Shown here piece by piece: positions 44,318 to 56,047 of a stretch of DNA of 64,000 bases (position 1 is the stretch's first letter; each line of letters starts with the position of its first letter). Origin of the DNA: Athripsodes cinereus (lineage: Eukaryota; Arthropoda; Insecta; Trichoptera; Leptoceridae); assembly GCA_947579605.1 (NCBI GenBank), contig OX388305.1, positions 33,803,542-33,867,541 on the forward strand, in the 5' to 3' direction. Under the pieces are notes generated by a model that saw nothing but the letters and a program-made list of their open reading frames with translations, ran no database searches and was not told the origin of the DNA. Both the position numbers and the translations under genes were made by a program.

Positions 44318-44612
44318 GAAAACAGGAAAGGTGTTTCGATGTTTATGAATCGGTTAAGGCTGGTTTAGGTGCACTTTCCCATATCACGTTCACCAATCTC
44401 GCTAATTCCTGCTTCAAACCATTAGTTCGACATCCATTAAGCATAAATGTCAAGTAACACAACCAGCTGATGTTGATTTAAAATAAAAAATTGATGGATT
44501 GGTGAAAGTAACATGAGTAAGGTACCAACACTTAAGCAATCCTATGCTGAGTCGTAAGCTTCGCACCACCTTCCTGTTTCCCGCTAAAGGTAGTTTGCAC
44601 AATCTGTTGGTA
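44318..44612. repeat. J2, inverted pair related to MITE J1
   Basis: 44322-44440 carries GGAAAGGTGTTTCGATG and AGGCTGGTTTAGGTGCACTT, the reverse complement of J1 interior; 44500-44612 carries the same interior in forward sense (GTCGTAAGCTTCGCACCACC, TTCCTGTTTCCCGCTAAAG). Both are diverged; the outer ends of J1 are not present. Confidence 0.6.
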
Positions 44613-44754
44613 ATCTTACTAAAAACTTTAGAAAATTCATAGAGGTTTTGGCATCAAACTGGCAAAGTTTTAATTTAATTATTTTATTTATGGAAAGGTA
44701 ACCGAGTTCGAGTTATGTACGAATATTCAGACATTATTGATTAAGTTAAAGCTC

Positions 44755-44885
44755 ATTTTAAAAAACTCCATATTAATTAATGTAATAAAATCAAAAACAG
44801 TTTAAGTTTTACTATTTTTAATAAAATAGTGACGTTTCGACTTACAAAGCCATCGTTAAACATAATGTTTTTGTTTTGTTATTAT
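44755..44885 (-). repeat. Possible Penelope-like terminal remnant
   Basis: Minus strand TTAACGATGGCTTTGTAAGT followed by CGAAACGTCAC, then a small palindrome ACTATTTTATTAAAAATAGT. Similar GAAACGTC ending to 8062-8130. No coding sequence nearby. Confidence 0.35.
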
Positions 44886-45278
44886 CATTCATTTAGATGC
44901 CAACAAATTTGATTTTTATATTTAACCAGATATTTATAAATTTAAAATCTAGTATTTTTTCTAATGGATGATTAGAGTATAAAAGCAAAACGATTTATTC
45001 AGAGGATAAAATATTTCAATCCTTACTGAATCTTGAGAATAAATTTTATTCTTCACGCTATTATTTTTCACAAAATAATCTTTACTTCAACTTTCCATAA
45101 AGTTTTAAACCCCAAAGACAAACAACAGATAAAAAAATGACACTTTTACAAAGTTTTGATATCTTTTCAACCTTTCACCCCTTTGGTAATCTTTTGCACA
45201 CAACTTTTACATATAACCTACACTCTTATGAAACTGACAAATACATACTATTTTTTCTACGTTATCTATCTATCTATT

Positions 45279-45912
45279 CTATTGCCTCACGCCGTATCCC
45301 AAGTGGGGCAGGCAGAGAGAACGGAACTCCAGTTAGATCTGTCCTTACATACTTCTTTCGCTTCCACCACAGTCATACAATTTCTCATGCACGCACGTCG
45401 GTTTCTTTTACTCAAAACACGGCCATCCTTGAGAATTTGATCCACATGTTCAAGCCATGTAGTTCTCGGACGCCCGCGCTTCCTCACACCCCTCCTTTCA
45501 GCCAAGTATATCCTCTTTGTCATTCTTTCCTCTACCATTCGTTCCACATGAACAAACCATCTCAATTTATTTACACGCATTCTATCCACAACACTCCTCT
45601 TGCATCCACTCATTATTCTAATATCCTCATTCCTCACTCTATCACGCAACGTTTTACCAACCATCCTCCTCAGCGATCTCATCTCCACAGCATTTATTCC
45701 ACTTTCGTCCTTCTTCAACCATGTCCACGTTTCGCTTGCATACATAAGTGTCGGTACCAGGATGGTATTGTGCACTAGCAATTTTGCCATGTTCGATACA
45801 TTGTCATTGCTGTCACTTTTCTTCTTTCGATATCCTTGTCGCATCTTCCATCCCTCGCAAACAAACTTCCTAAATATACATACTCGTCCACTTGCTTCAA
45901 ACATTTCCAATG
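45279..45912 (-). mobile_element. LINE 3' fragment, family C (C3), longest copy
   Basis: Minus-strand frame open for ~207 codons: blocks MAKLLVHNTILVPTLMYASE, TWTWLKKDESGINAVEMRSL, RRMVGKTLRDRVRNEDIR, RMRVNKLRWFVHVERM, RRGVRKRGRPRTTWLEHVDQ, ILKDGRVLSKRNRRACMRNC, AKEVCKDRSNWSSVLSA. The stretch before VHNTILVPT is frameshifted relative to related LINEs. The 3' end is CCCCACTTGGGATACGGCGT then a degenerate TATAG/TATC tail. Known widely in insects as the end of an endonuclease-reverse transcriptase ORF; the catalytic parts are missing. Confidence 0.9.
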
Positions 45913-47199
45913 TGATTTACAAAACAGAAAGGTAAAAGCAAATTTAATTTCTGAAGCAAAATAAATGTCATTTTTACAAACCTACTAGTAAATTTTTACG
46001 AAGCGGTTCATTACAGATTTCTGCTACAGTATATTGACTCTTCAGATCCATAGATCACCAACTAGATATTTGTGAAAATCTAGATTTTTGGTGAATTTCA
46101 CGTACAAATAGTTTTTTTTCAATTCCACAGAGAAGAAATTTTAAAATTTGAATAATAATATACATTCTGTTCAGAACCCGAAAGTCACATTGCCAAATAA
46201 ATAAATATACATACTCGTACTCCATAAAGTGTGTTTTTCTTTTTTATACTTAGTATTTTTTGTGAGTTTTGTTAAACTTAGTATTATTCTCAAATCATGC
46301 ATGATCAAATTTTTTTTTTTTTTAAATTTAGTGCAAAGCCTTATAACTTTACTGACATCTTTATAGAAAGCAACATGTTTGATGCAAAGTTAGTGAGACT
46401 CCATTGTCAAGTTATTCATGTTCCAATGGCTATATAAAATATTTTTTTGGTATTTAGGATACTTCCTAAAAAAAGCTGAATCTCTTGAATACATAATAAT
46501 ATCATGTGTATTTTTAGAAAACCTTTTTGCGTATACATTATTAAATTTATCAATGATGACTAGATGCCCTCTTCTGTTACACTATAGACATGCACTCAAT
46601 TCATCACAATATTCCTTGACCTTTTATATTATTTATCGCTTTGATGTATACCTATATAAAATAATATTACACAATATATTATGATGTATAAAGGAATAAT
46701 AATATGTGATTCTGCTTTCAGTTCACCAACTGGAACCAGAGCGGGGAAATCATTCATGTGAAATTTTGAGGTAAAAATGATTGATGTTGAAAGGTTTGCG
46801 GGTTGGATATATATTGACACTGAAAACGGTAAATGGATGTTTACAACTTTGTTGCTCTCTACGCATAATATTTATTTCAGGGTCTTGCATCGACGATGTT
46901 TTTAATATCAAATAAATTTTACAATTCTAATAAGAAGTAATTTTAAGTATAATATTATATCCTAATAAGAAGTTATTACCACGTTCATAAGAATAGATAA
47001 TTTCTGTTTAAATATTGTCACCCGTTAATATTAAAGCAGCGTTTTCACTGAATAAAAAACAAATTAAAACTGACAATAAACTGACAAACTGACAAAACTT
47101 AGTAAAAAAAACTTTCAAATTTTTGCATACCCATTCTATCCCGTGAAGCACCAAGAAAAAAATTGGTCCTCCAATTTTCTCTATAAATTTTCGAGTGTC
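45913..47199. other. AT-rich spacer, nothing recognised
   Basis: Short frames on both strands (46418-46684, 46629-46820) without domains. 46725-46760 (CCAACTGGAACCAGAGCGGG) is locally GC-richer but unassigned. Confidence 0.4.
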
Positions 47200-47405
47200 T
47201 TGTAAAAGGCAGGTGTTCCAAGGAATTAAAACATTTTACATCTTAAATTCAGCGATGAGATTTGCCACTCATCCTGAATGTTTTGATTTTTTTATTGGCA
47301 CAGAGAGGATAGCATGCATGTATATTATATGCAGCTGATCTGTTGACTACCCCACTTGTGGGATATGCCGTGATGGTATAGTAGTTGAAGTAGCATTTAT
47401 CGAAA
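47200..47405 (+). mobile_element. Short retroposon, family D (D3, longest copy)
   Basis: TTCAGCGATGAGATTTGCCA, CTCATCCTGAATGTTTTGAT, TATTGGCACAGAGAGGATAG, TATATGCAGCTGATCTGTTG, TACCCCACTTGTGGGATATG, CCGTGATGGTATAGTAG. Extends further 5' than D1. No clear pol III box was found. Target duplication not identified. Confidence 0.75.
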
Positions 47406-48420
47406 TTCAATCTAATTTAAAATCTCTGGTGACATTATGCACACTTGTTTCACTCATTTTTTATCTCCCTTTCTGACACGCATATAAAAAACTAAATATT
47501 GTTATTGCGAATTTGTTTACGAGAGGAATTAATACTCGTAACAAATATTGACAACCTAGATGTTTTGAAAAACTTCCATATTTATTTTTATTTTATTAAT
47601 TCAAACGGCTCAGAGGCTAATTACAAAAGTAGATATTAGAACGAATTAAAATATACAACCATTATGCAAATAAGAACAATAAAATCAAAAACAAAAAAAT
47701 TCTTACGACACATATTATTAATGACACAATAAACAATCAAGCGAAGGCAAAATTACAGAGCAAAAGCAACAAATATAAAGTAATTTAAAGTTTAATGTGT
47801 CATCCTTGGAATTGTTTAGTACAAGGATTAGTACTACATATAGGTAAAGAATAAGTAATATTTTAGATATGTGTAGTATAATATTATAATATGCGTAGAG
47901 TGGATCATACCATGAGGGGAACGTGGTCCGATGTGGTAGTCAATTATTCAGTACAGAAGAAGTATTTACAATCATATTATTACTATAGACGCAAGGTATC
48001 AGTAGAAGTATGAAGGCATTTGATAATGGTCAGGGAGAAATACGGATTAAGAGTATGCGAATCCCTTTTTGGAACATGAAAGGATCTGTGATTGTGTGTA
48101 AATTATTTATTTGTAAACAAACTATGAAACATGAAGAGACACACTAAATAACTGATGTTTTTTTGTACCAAAATCTTTGTAGAATATTTTATTTCTGTTT
48201 TTGTATAGACGTGAACTATGAAATAAGACGTGTATAGACAATTGAGTGTAATAAGACGTGTATAGACGAGCACTGCTCAATTTTGAGGGTGAAATATGTA
48301 ATAAATGTGTGGTTTTTTTTAGTAATAAGGTGTGTATATATGTAATATTATTACGTTGTAAATTTTACTTAAATAAAAAATATGTGAATTTGAATTTGAG
48401 TTGTAGATAATTTCTTCATT
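47406..48420. other. AT-rich spacer, nothing recognised
   Basis: A stretch near 48268-48380 (CGAGCACTGCTCAATTTTG, then TGTAATAAATGTG) repeats sequence at 13297-13400, a noncoding dispersed repeat of unknown type. Confidence 0.5.
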
Positions 48421-48591
48421 TTTTTAAAAAGATATATCTGGGTTTTGTTATAAACCCAAATAAACCTTATACATCTTTCACAGTAAGCTAAAAGCTGGTG
48501 TCGTGAAAGGGGAGTTTGGCGGCATCTGGAATCGAACCGCGGACCCCTTGTTCATGAGGCCGAAACACTACCCCTAGGCTACCGACGAACT
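48421..48591 (-). mobile_element. tRNA-derived SINE, family S2
   Basis: Minus strand with TCGGTAGCCTAGGGGTAGTG, GCGGTTCGATTCCAGATGCC (B-box), CTTTCACGACACCAGC and GCTTACTGTGAAAG, then GGGTTTATAACAAAACCC and A-rich end. Confidence 0.85.
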
Positions 48592-48783
48592 GATTAAATC
48601 GTCACAAGTCTATTCTCTCTCTACTATTATTCATTTTTTCATTTTCATCTGTCTCATAGATCACCTCTTTTTCAATTAATTGCTGGCTAGGTATAGCTAT
48701 CTTCGTTAGAACCACACCACTAAATTCTGTTTTTTGTCAAAGGAAATCATAAAGGCTTAATTTTGCTCATTAAATAGTAAGTA

Positions 48784-49160
48784 TCATCATCAGTATCGCC
48801 CTTAACGCTCCCCTCGAAGGCACACGGCCGAAACCAGCCTCCTCCATTCAGAGCGTCTCTGTGCCAATCGCGTCACCTCTTCCCACGACATTCCCTGCGC
48901 TCTAATGTCATTGTCATAGGAATGGTGTATTGTGAAAGGGGGACGCCTAGGCCGATAGAACCGTTGCGGACGGAAGGACAGTTCTTTTTGGCCAACTATC
49001 ATTGGGAATTCTCAGAACATGACCCAGCCAGGACCATCGTCTATCCTGTATCACGGAGATTACAGATGTCAGCTGGGTGCGTCGGCGCACAGCATCATTA
49101 ATTGTTACGTGTTCATACTATTTTACAATCAAAATCCTCCTAAGACATTTATCTACATAT
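48784..49160 (-). mobile_element. LINE 3' fragment, family A (A4)
   Basis: Minus strand, (GAT)n tail reduced to CTGATGATGAT, then RLVSAVCLRGER, DNDIRAQGMSWEEVTRLAQR, RPRRPPFTIHHSYDN and the region equivalent to RRTQ...VISVI. Frameshifted in places; more diverged than A1-A3 (CTCAGAACATGACCC where others read CATAACATGTCCC). Confidence 0.85.
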
Positions 49161-49742
49161 ATTCGCCGCAATGAAGTAATTTTTATCACATTACTTAAAC
49201 CTTGCAACATCCAGATGTCTGACAAATAAAAATCAATATTTTAAAACATATTTTAGATTAAGATACAAAATATTTTTCAGCATTTATGTAAAAGTTGAGT
49301 GTTAGTTCATAGATAGATATAAACATTTTATTATAGAAAAATTGCTCTCGTCTGTCTGAGAGAATAAGTAACTAAGAAGCCATGTATAGATATATTGTGT
49401 AGAATCTATTTCTACTGGGCTGAGTATAAGCCGCGTGGGTAACACTTTTATATCCACATTCAGTAGCATCATAGTCATGCATCCCTTACATGAAATATCC
49501 ATCATGCATAAAATATTCAACGCGTCAATACAAAATCGCCCTGGGAGATGCACTAAGCTTCACTACTATACTACCATACATACATATAATATACCATACC
49601 CATACATCACAGAACTACATAAATATCTGAAGATACACCATAAAGGTACAAACATTCGTCTATTTATTGGGCTAAAACATTCATAGAAACTTATGTTTTC
49701 CTGATACAATAAAGTAAAAACAGTAGGACCTTCTTGCGAATA
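49161..49742. other. AT-rich spacer, nothing recognised
   Basis: Two overlapping 83-codon frames on opposite strands have no domain; not called. Confidence 0.4.
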
Positions 49743-49815
49743 TTATCGCACGGACAGGACAACCAGCACGTTTTTATTGTAGCTAGTCTACTGACAACTC
49801 CATTTGGATGGTTTT
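49743..49815 (+). mobile_element. Family D fragment (D5, strongly diverged)
   Basis: ATCGCACGGACAGGACAACC, GCACGTTTTTATTGTAGCTA and GTCTACTGACAACTCCATTT follow the D order (GGCACAGAGAGGACAG ... TATATGCAGCTGATCTGCTG) with many changes. Confidence 0.45.
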
Positions 49816-50061
49816 GTCCAGGGGCTCCAAATTTTGAAGCTTTAGGGCCATAGATAATGGTTAATTTAGAGCGTTCCAAGGTCTAAAATAGTTTTAATTA
49901 TTCAGCCCTTAACTATATTTCTTCTTCAACTTATCATACAAAAGTGAATATAACATTGTTGTTGAGAGAAACCTTGGAACATTTATATTACAAAATGACA
50001 ACGTTAAAGTCAGCAATGAAGCACATAATCAATTCTGAATAGTTAGATGGAAGAAATCACT

Positions 50062-50175
50062 CATATTGATAATCTCGCCACTGCATATCGTATTTTAAAT
50101 TATATCGTTTACACTGTTTATATTATAATGAGGATGTGCAAAAAATATAAAATAAATAAATATTTTATTAATATG
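50062..50175 (+). repeat. Dispersed repeat Q, copy 1
   Basis: TTGATAATCTCGCCACTGCA ... TGAGGATGTGCAAAAAATAT, AAAATAAATAAAT. The same order occurs at 58160-58270. Noncoding; it may interrupt a decayed D copy, since TCAGCAATGAAG lies before it and GGCACAGAGAAAACG after it. Confidence 0.5.
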
Positions 50176-50948
50176 TTTATGGCACAGAGAAAACGACTTA
50201 TTAATCCACTGTTTAATCAGGCAACTTGTGGGAGATGTCGTTATTACATAGACTTAATTGTGACCATGAATCACAATATCACCTTTTAATCGAACGTAAA
50301 AAATGTGAAGTACAATAATTACATATACTATGAAATATAGATGGCAATTCATTTGATGACTGATAAATCCATAATCTAAAAAAAAACATTGCTTATAAAA
50401 ATATCAGAAGTGAGTACATAATATTATCGTTGCTGTAATGAGTATGAAAAAATCTAGAAAACCAGTTACCATATGAAGCAAAAATAGACTAGATTACAAA
50501 CAAATAACCTTACGTAAACATCATGAGATGAAGAATCTGTAAATAAGATATCGCAATATAGGAATCCAGAAAGCAATTAACAGTAGAAAAACAGTCTTCT
50601 GTATTGGTTTTACTTTTACATTTGATTGTCAATATTAAAATCAGTACTGACACGTCTGACATTATTAAGTACAGCAGTGTTTTTACATGTTTTTTTTTAT
50701 TCCATACTAGTAAATGCATATAAAGAGAATGCTGTCTACCAGTTAAGTATCGCTATAATACAATAAACAATATAGGAAACCATAATACTTTTTTACTTTA
50801 CGCGGACGTGTAACAGAACTATATGGCTTAACCACGTGGATATTTAACTTAACGGTGTTAGTAGGAAGATCATTAATATGCAGCGATTTTGTCATCTCAC
50901 CTTTATGTATCAAATGTGATTAAATTAAAATGTTTGATTTTTATAAAA

Positions 50949-51030
50949 GATATAGCTTAAGCACAGTAAGCTTAAAGCTTGTGTCATAAAAGGGGAATCT
51001 GCCGGCACCTGGGATCGAACCAAGGGCCCG
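50949..51030 (-). mobile_element. S2 SINE, partial
   Basis: Plus strand AGCTTAAGCACAGTAAGCTT, AAAGCTTGTGTCATAAAAGG, GCCGGCACCTGGGATCGAAC: the middle of S2 with B-box but without A-box and tail. Confidence 0.75.
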
Positions 51031-51841
51031 GATTTATTTCATCGAAAGCCGCCCACTAATGTTTATTTTTTCTAGCAAGGAGAAAACTACTTATTGATAA
51101 TAGTTGTATATTTATGTAACGTTGCAAGTTCATACTATTATACCGAAATTAAATAGGTAAAGAGTTATGAACATGTTTCTTTGTGATTTCAATACCAACA
51201 CATATATCACAAATTTAGAAGTTCAAACGCAGTAAATACGTCAATTGAATAGCGGGTGTGTTAAATGCAAAACAGTATGTAAAGTATTGATTCAATTCTC
51301 AGTTTAATATCTTGTGTACCATAGTAGGTTATGGTAGGTCATTTTGATAGTCAGCATTAACTTCCAAATGTTTTAATTATGATTATTGTGCTTTGGATGC
51401 GAGTGTTGTGACTTTCGATTATATCCGAAGTTCTATTGAAAGTTACACAATATATTGGATATAAATTTTGGATTGATTAAATACAATCAGGACAATGGGA
51501 TTGTCAGACTTATTGATTTCCTATAAAAATATGTTCTGTCTAAAATATAATAAAAGGAATGAATGAATGAATGGGAGGGGAACGTGGGTGTACCTAGATG
51601 TAGTACGTAATAAAACTTTTGACAACAAAAGTGAGCTGTCAATTCATCGGAATGGGGAAGTATTTCATTGAGGGCCATTCACATAAATCTCACAATGCTG
51701 CCCACTATCCCCTTGGCTAATATCATAAGCTACCAGGTACAATGTAATAAGAACTTTCATATCTACCATCTAACAATAAATGATACAACAATTAAAAATA
51801 TCTATTATAAAACTTGTTTTATATCTTAAAAACTACATTTA
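51031..51841. other. AT-rich spacer, nothing recognised
   Basis: A (GAAT)n tract at 51556-51573; no gene. Confidence 0.4.
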
Positions 51842-52118
51842 ATTATGATGTGTGTGATGTACATAATATAACGTGGATGTGACAATCTTGAAAACACCGT
51901 TAACTCGTAAACACAAGGGCGCTATATTGTGTGCCATTGTCATACTTAATTTTAATAGCTAAATAATGATTATGATGTGTGTGATGTACATATTACATGG
52001 ATGTAACAATCTTCAAAAACACCGTTAACTCGTAAACACGAGGGCGCTATATTGTGTACCATTGTCATACATAATTTTAATAGCTACATCACAATTATGA
52101 TTTGAGTGATGTAAATAA
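51842..52118 (+). repeat. 127-bp tandem repeat, two units plus a partial
   Basis: Units start ATTATGATGTGTGTGATGTA at 51842 and 51969, with a third partial start at 52094. Shared inside are ACACCGTTAACTCGTAAACA, GAGGGCGCTATATTGTGT and CATTGTCATAC. The two full units differ at few positions. Confidence 0.85.
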
Positions 52119-53023
52119 ATTATTTTTTGAATCACCATGTACACTCAAAAGTAAGATTTTATAAGAATTAAACATAATAATTACTAATGTGTAGGTACTT
52201 TTGGAATATGTTTTTCTCTATATATTTTTGTTATTGTACATTTTTTTCATGTCACAAGCTTATATAGCCGTTCATTGTATAAATAAATATAAAGGTAGTA
52301 AGAATCTTTCAGCAAGAGAAAAAACAAAATTCTACTCAATTTAAAAAAAAAATCGTGTATTTAAAAAAGTTCAATCCATCCGATATGGCAAATAAACAAA
52401 AATATATCAAAATTTATTGTGTGGTTTTCGTCAGGAATATTTGAATTCAGTTACATTGCAGTCACACATATTATAACTATTTTCCAGTCCCTTTTCCATC
52501 AGGAGAAGAATAGTCATCCAGTCCACATACGATAGCGTCGAGGGTCAGATAGAGATAATGCATAACATGCAATCCTGCACTATCCTATTATGAGATGGGT
52601 TCACTCACATTTTTCTACATATAGTAGGCACAATCAATGCAATAAAATCAATAATATTCTTTTCAACCACACATGAAATGAACTATATAATATGTACAAG
52701 TATGTTATATCGATTTTCTTTGACCCACAAAATGTTTCTTGTTGAAATGAAATACATTTAATATTGTTATGTCGATAATTTGAACAATATTTAAAGAAAT
52801 TTTATATACTTGTGAATCTAGGCATTTTAAATATCTTCAAAAGGTGTTTAATTATTATTTTATATAACTAATATTGGGGACTTTCTAGCATGTATATCAC
52901 ATCCTATTTCGCTGAAATGTTTTAGGTAGGTACCTGAATAAATATAATTAAGTTCTTTAAAAGAAAGTGCTATCGTAAGAAATCTACTGACTGTCTGGAA
53001 AGCGCAGAAGTCTGATGACATTC
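52119..53023. other. AT-rich spacer, nothing recognised
   Basis: No gene or matched repeat. Confidence 0.4.
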
Positions 53024-53495
53024 ATTTATCCGAATTCTACACTAAACCAATTTTTTTCCACATCGAATATATGTTCAATTGTAGGCAGTTTGAGAAAATG
53101 GCTGACCAAAAACCACTAATCCATTATAGCCTCCATGAGTGGAATCTTTTGACTGCACTCCTTCAGTGTCCTTCTAGCCGAGAGAAGCAAATACATTAAA
53201 AAAATAAAATTTAAATTTAAAAAAAAGCATTTGCTTAATCGAGGTGACAAATCTTTATTAAAAAAATATTATATATAATTGTCTCATAATAAAAATCGAG
53301 GGAAAGTTGAGTTGAGGTGTTCAGAAACTTCTTCTAGTATTCATGCCAAAAGAGAGTACCAAACACACCATAAAAAACTAAGTTATACATTGATAAAAAC
53401 AATAATACTTGGTTAGCTGAAACACATTGTCTCCAGACAATAAGCTCGCCAATTGTTCATTTTTTTTTATCAATTAAATGCTATCATTATTATTC
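53024..53495 (+). repeat. LINE-type 3' region, family E (E5), interrupted
   Basis: TTATCCGAATTCTACACTAA, GTGGAATCTTTTGACTGCAC at 53140, then ~215 bases of unrelated AT-rich sequence, then TTGGTTAGCTGAAACACATT and ACAATAAGCTCGCCAATTG at 53410. The uninterrupted order is seen at 12040-12294, so 53180-53405 may be an insertion. Confidence 0.6.
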
Positions 53496-53704
53496 ATATC
53501 TCATTTAATTAACAAAACAATATTAGATTCTACATTTTGAACACAATATAAGATTAACATTAAAATTTAAAAATAACATTATATAACAAAAACCATAAAA
53601 TATTAAAATAAATTTGTATTAAAAATGTAGAACCCCGACATTATTCGAGTTGATTCTTCCATGATGTTCTATGAAAATATTACAATCATGGGAGATCACA
53701 TACA

Positions 53705-54082
53705 GAGCTACAGGGACAAAAACCTTCTTACTATCTTGGTGGACGATAGAAGTACGGCCTTCTGCATGCTGTATTTGAGCCTGTCATCTACTACCAGTTT
53801 TCTGAGATTGCTTGGCAGACTCTTAGGTATTAAACCATTCACAGACAACACTATAGGCACGATGATTGTGGTAGGTGTTCTCCACATATCTTTGATTTCG
53901 TGAGCAAGATCAAGATATTTTATTATCTTATCTTGCTCAACTTTATTTAAATTTTCATCATGTGGTATAGTGATGTCTATGATGTATGTTTTACGGCATC
54001 TGAGATCAACCAACACAATATCTGGTCGATTAGCTAGAATAGTTCGATCAGTTTGAATTGGTCGATCCCAGTATAGTTTATT
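53705..54082 (-). mobile_element. LINE ORF 3' fragment
   Basis: Minus-strand frame open for ~124 codons: YWDRPIQTDRTILANRPDIV, LVDLRCRKTYIIDITIPHDE, NLNKVEQDKIIKYLDLAHEI, KDMWRTPTTIIVPIVLSVNG, LIPKSLPSNLRKLVVDD, then a stop. W(D)RPIxTDxxxxxNRPDIV ... IDVxIPxDxN ... KYxDLxxEIKxxW ... VPIVxxxxGxI is a recurrent C-terminal module of animal non-LTR ORFs. No start codon is needed: the true ORF would extend upstream past the (ATT)n at 54080-54092. Confidence 0.85.
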
Positions 54083-54371
54083 ATTATTATTATAACATCC
54101 ATCTCCCTTCGATGCAGTCCACTACCTACGTATCAATATTTCGACTTAATTGATAGAAAGTATAAGTTAATTTTCTGCAAATAAAAAGAGATTACACCTA
54201 ACAAAAGCACATAATCCTCCCTCCGAAAGTAGGTACACGACTTAACAATGTAGAAGTAAATATAATACTCTCGCCTGTCTATATATCTATAAACATAATT
54301 AAATGGGATATAGGGACCTAGGTATACTAGGATGCAAGTTGATCGCTTAATAGAAGTTAGTATTATATAGT

Positions 54372-55145
54372 ACTAGCTGACCCAGCGAACTTCGTACCGC
54401 CTAAAAATCAATGAATGATTAATATTTTTAATCTCTTCACAAACTCCCGTGATTCTCAAAGTGTGTCATTGTATAGTTTAAAAAAATATATTTCAACAAT
54501 TACCTATACTTAACTCAAATTTATTTATTATCTGCTGTAAGTAATATATGTAGGTACTAATTTATTTTTTAGGTAGATACCTATTCATTTTAAATTTGTA
54601 AAAAAATTAATCCATATTTTTTCCAAATTGAATTGGATGGATTGCGATTCTAAATTGAATGTGTACAAAAAATATTCTATAAATAGGCCAATCTATAAAA
54701 AAAACATCATCGTTGATAATGTATAATTCTCCATATTACATTTTTTATTGAAATTAAAAATGTATGGCGTAAATATTTTTCTTCGTATTTTTTCTTCCCG
54801 TGACTTTGTAATTATATTTTAATAGCTTATCGGCTATTCGAGGCGGAGAAGAATCCAACAAATCAGAGATCATTCAAATCGGTTAAGCCATTTTTGAGTT
54901 ATAAATGGTGTAACTAACACCACTTTCTTTTTTTTTTTTTTTTTAATTTACAAATTACAATTTATTTGTTTTACAAAAAATATTTTAAATAATGTGACAT
55001 ATGTTTCGGTTATAATGTGACATTTGTTATATTATTTAAAATATTTTTTGTAAAACAAATAAATTGTAATTTATAAATTAAAATTATGGAGTTTTACAAG
55101 TTGTGCACCAATAAAATCATAGACCACTTTCTTTTATATACATAG
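54372..55145 (+). repeat. Ancient dispersed repeat (copy P2), with nested insertion
   Basis: TAGCTGACCCAGCGAACTTC ... GAATCCAACAAATCAGAGAT ... TTTTTGAGTTATAAATGGTG ... TTATATACATAGAT. Interrupted at 54932-55122 by a retroposed hairpin. Without the insertion the two halves join at CACCACTTTCTTTTATATAC. Confidence 0.75.
54919..55135 (-). mobile_element. Retroposed hairpin with poly(A) and 13-bp target duplication
   Basis: ACCACTTTCTTTT at 54919-54931 and 55123-55135 flank a 191-bp insertion. On the minus strand it starts CTATGATTTTATTGGTGCAC, AACTTGTAAAACTCCATAAT, then two ~50-base complementary arms (AATTTACAAATTACAATTTA ... and complement, 54942-54998 and 55030-55085) and ends in a run of A. 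Poly(A) plus duplication mean it was copied from RNA; the RNA would fold into a long stem. Origin unknown. Confidence 0.8.
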
Positions 55146-55639
55146 ATTATGTGCATTGTAGGATTTAGGCTCTATCACCCATCCCTCATCCCATCAAACA
55201 CCAGATTGACAAGAATCAAAGCAATATTATTTTTATATTTGTTTCTTTGTATTTTTATTATCGGTCAATATGAGTGAGTCAGTTCTGTGATTACTGTTCG
55301 CTTGCACTTATTATTTCCTAGAAATCTCCTGGGATCGAAACAAATACAGGATTAATGCGTAACAACTATGTACTCCCGGTACGGGTCTAGTGTGGGAGGG
55401 GTGAATTCATCAGTGGATCAGACAGATAATATGCACCCACCTTAGATAATAATGTATCCAGTATTTCCTTATTACTGTTTGTGATGGAATTATTTTGCTT
55501 CTATCAATTAATATTAATCAACGATGTTTAGGAAAACTAATATGAAGGAAATAAAAATAACCAATCTCCTATCTTTAAACATTATACCATCATTACCGTT
55601 CTGAGACAAAAGTTGTCGACGTTGTAGATAAAGTCTATA
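55146..55639. other. AT-rich spacer, nothing recognised
   Basis: No gene or matched repeat. Confidence 0.4.
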
Positions 55640-56047
55640 CTATATTATAATATACCCTCACGCCATGTCCCAGGAGGGGTAGGCAGAGAGAACGGAAGGC
55701 CATATAGATCTATCCTTACATACTTCTTTCGCTTCCTCTACATTCATCCAGTTTCTCATACATGCACGCCGATTTCTCTTACTCAGCACGCGTCCGTCCT
55801 TAAGAATTTGGTCCACTTGATCAAGCCACGTGGTTCTTGGACGTCCGCGCTTCCTCACACCCCTTCTTTCAGATAAATACATCCTCTTCGTCATTTTTTC
55901 ATCTTGCATTCGCTCAACATGTCCAAACCATCTCAACTTGTTTACACGCATTCTGTCCACAACACTCCTCTCACATCCGCTCATTCTCCTGATATCCTCA
56001 TTCTTCACTCTATCTCGCAACGTTTTACCAACCATTCTTCTCAGTGT
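55640..56047 (-). mobile_element. LINE 3' fragment, family C (C4)
   Basis: Minus strand: LRRMVGKTLRDRVKNEDIRR, MSGCERSVVDRMRVNKLRWF, GHVERMQDEKMTKRMYLSER, RGVRKRGRPRTTWLDQVDQI, RNRRACMRNWMNVEEAKEVC, SVLSAYPSWDMA, then the C terminus and TATATTATAATATAGTATAG tail. Open over ~130 codons. Cut at its 5' side where the next LINE fragment begins. Confidence 0.9.

Noticed and set aside
45137..45778. 213-codon plus-strand frame
   Set aside because: Lies antisense to the longer, recognisable C3 LINE frame on the minus strand; composition is a shadow of it.
50010..50250. Another D copy split by repeat Q
   Set aside because: Flanking pieces resemble D only loosely and no duplication marks the insertion; mentioned under repeat Q but not called.
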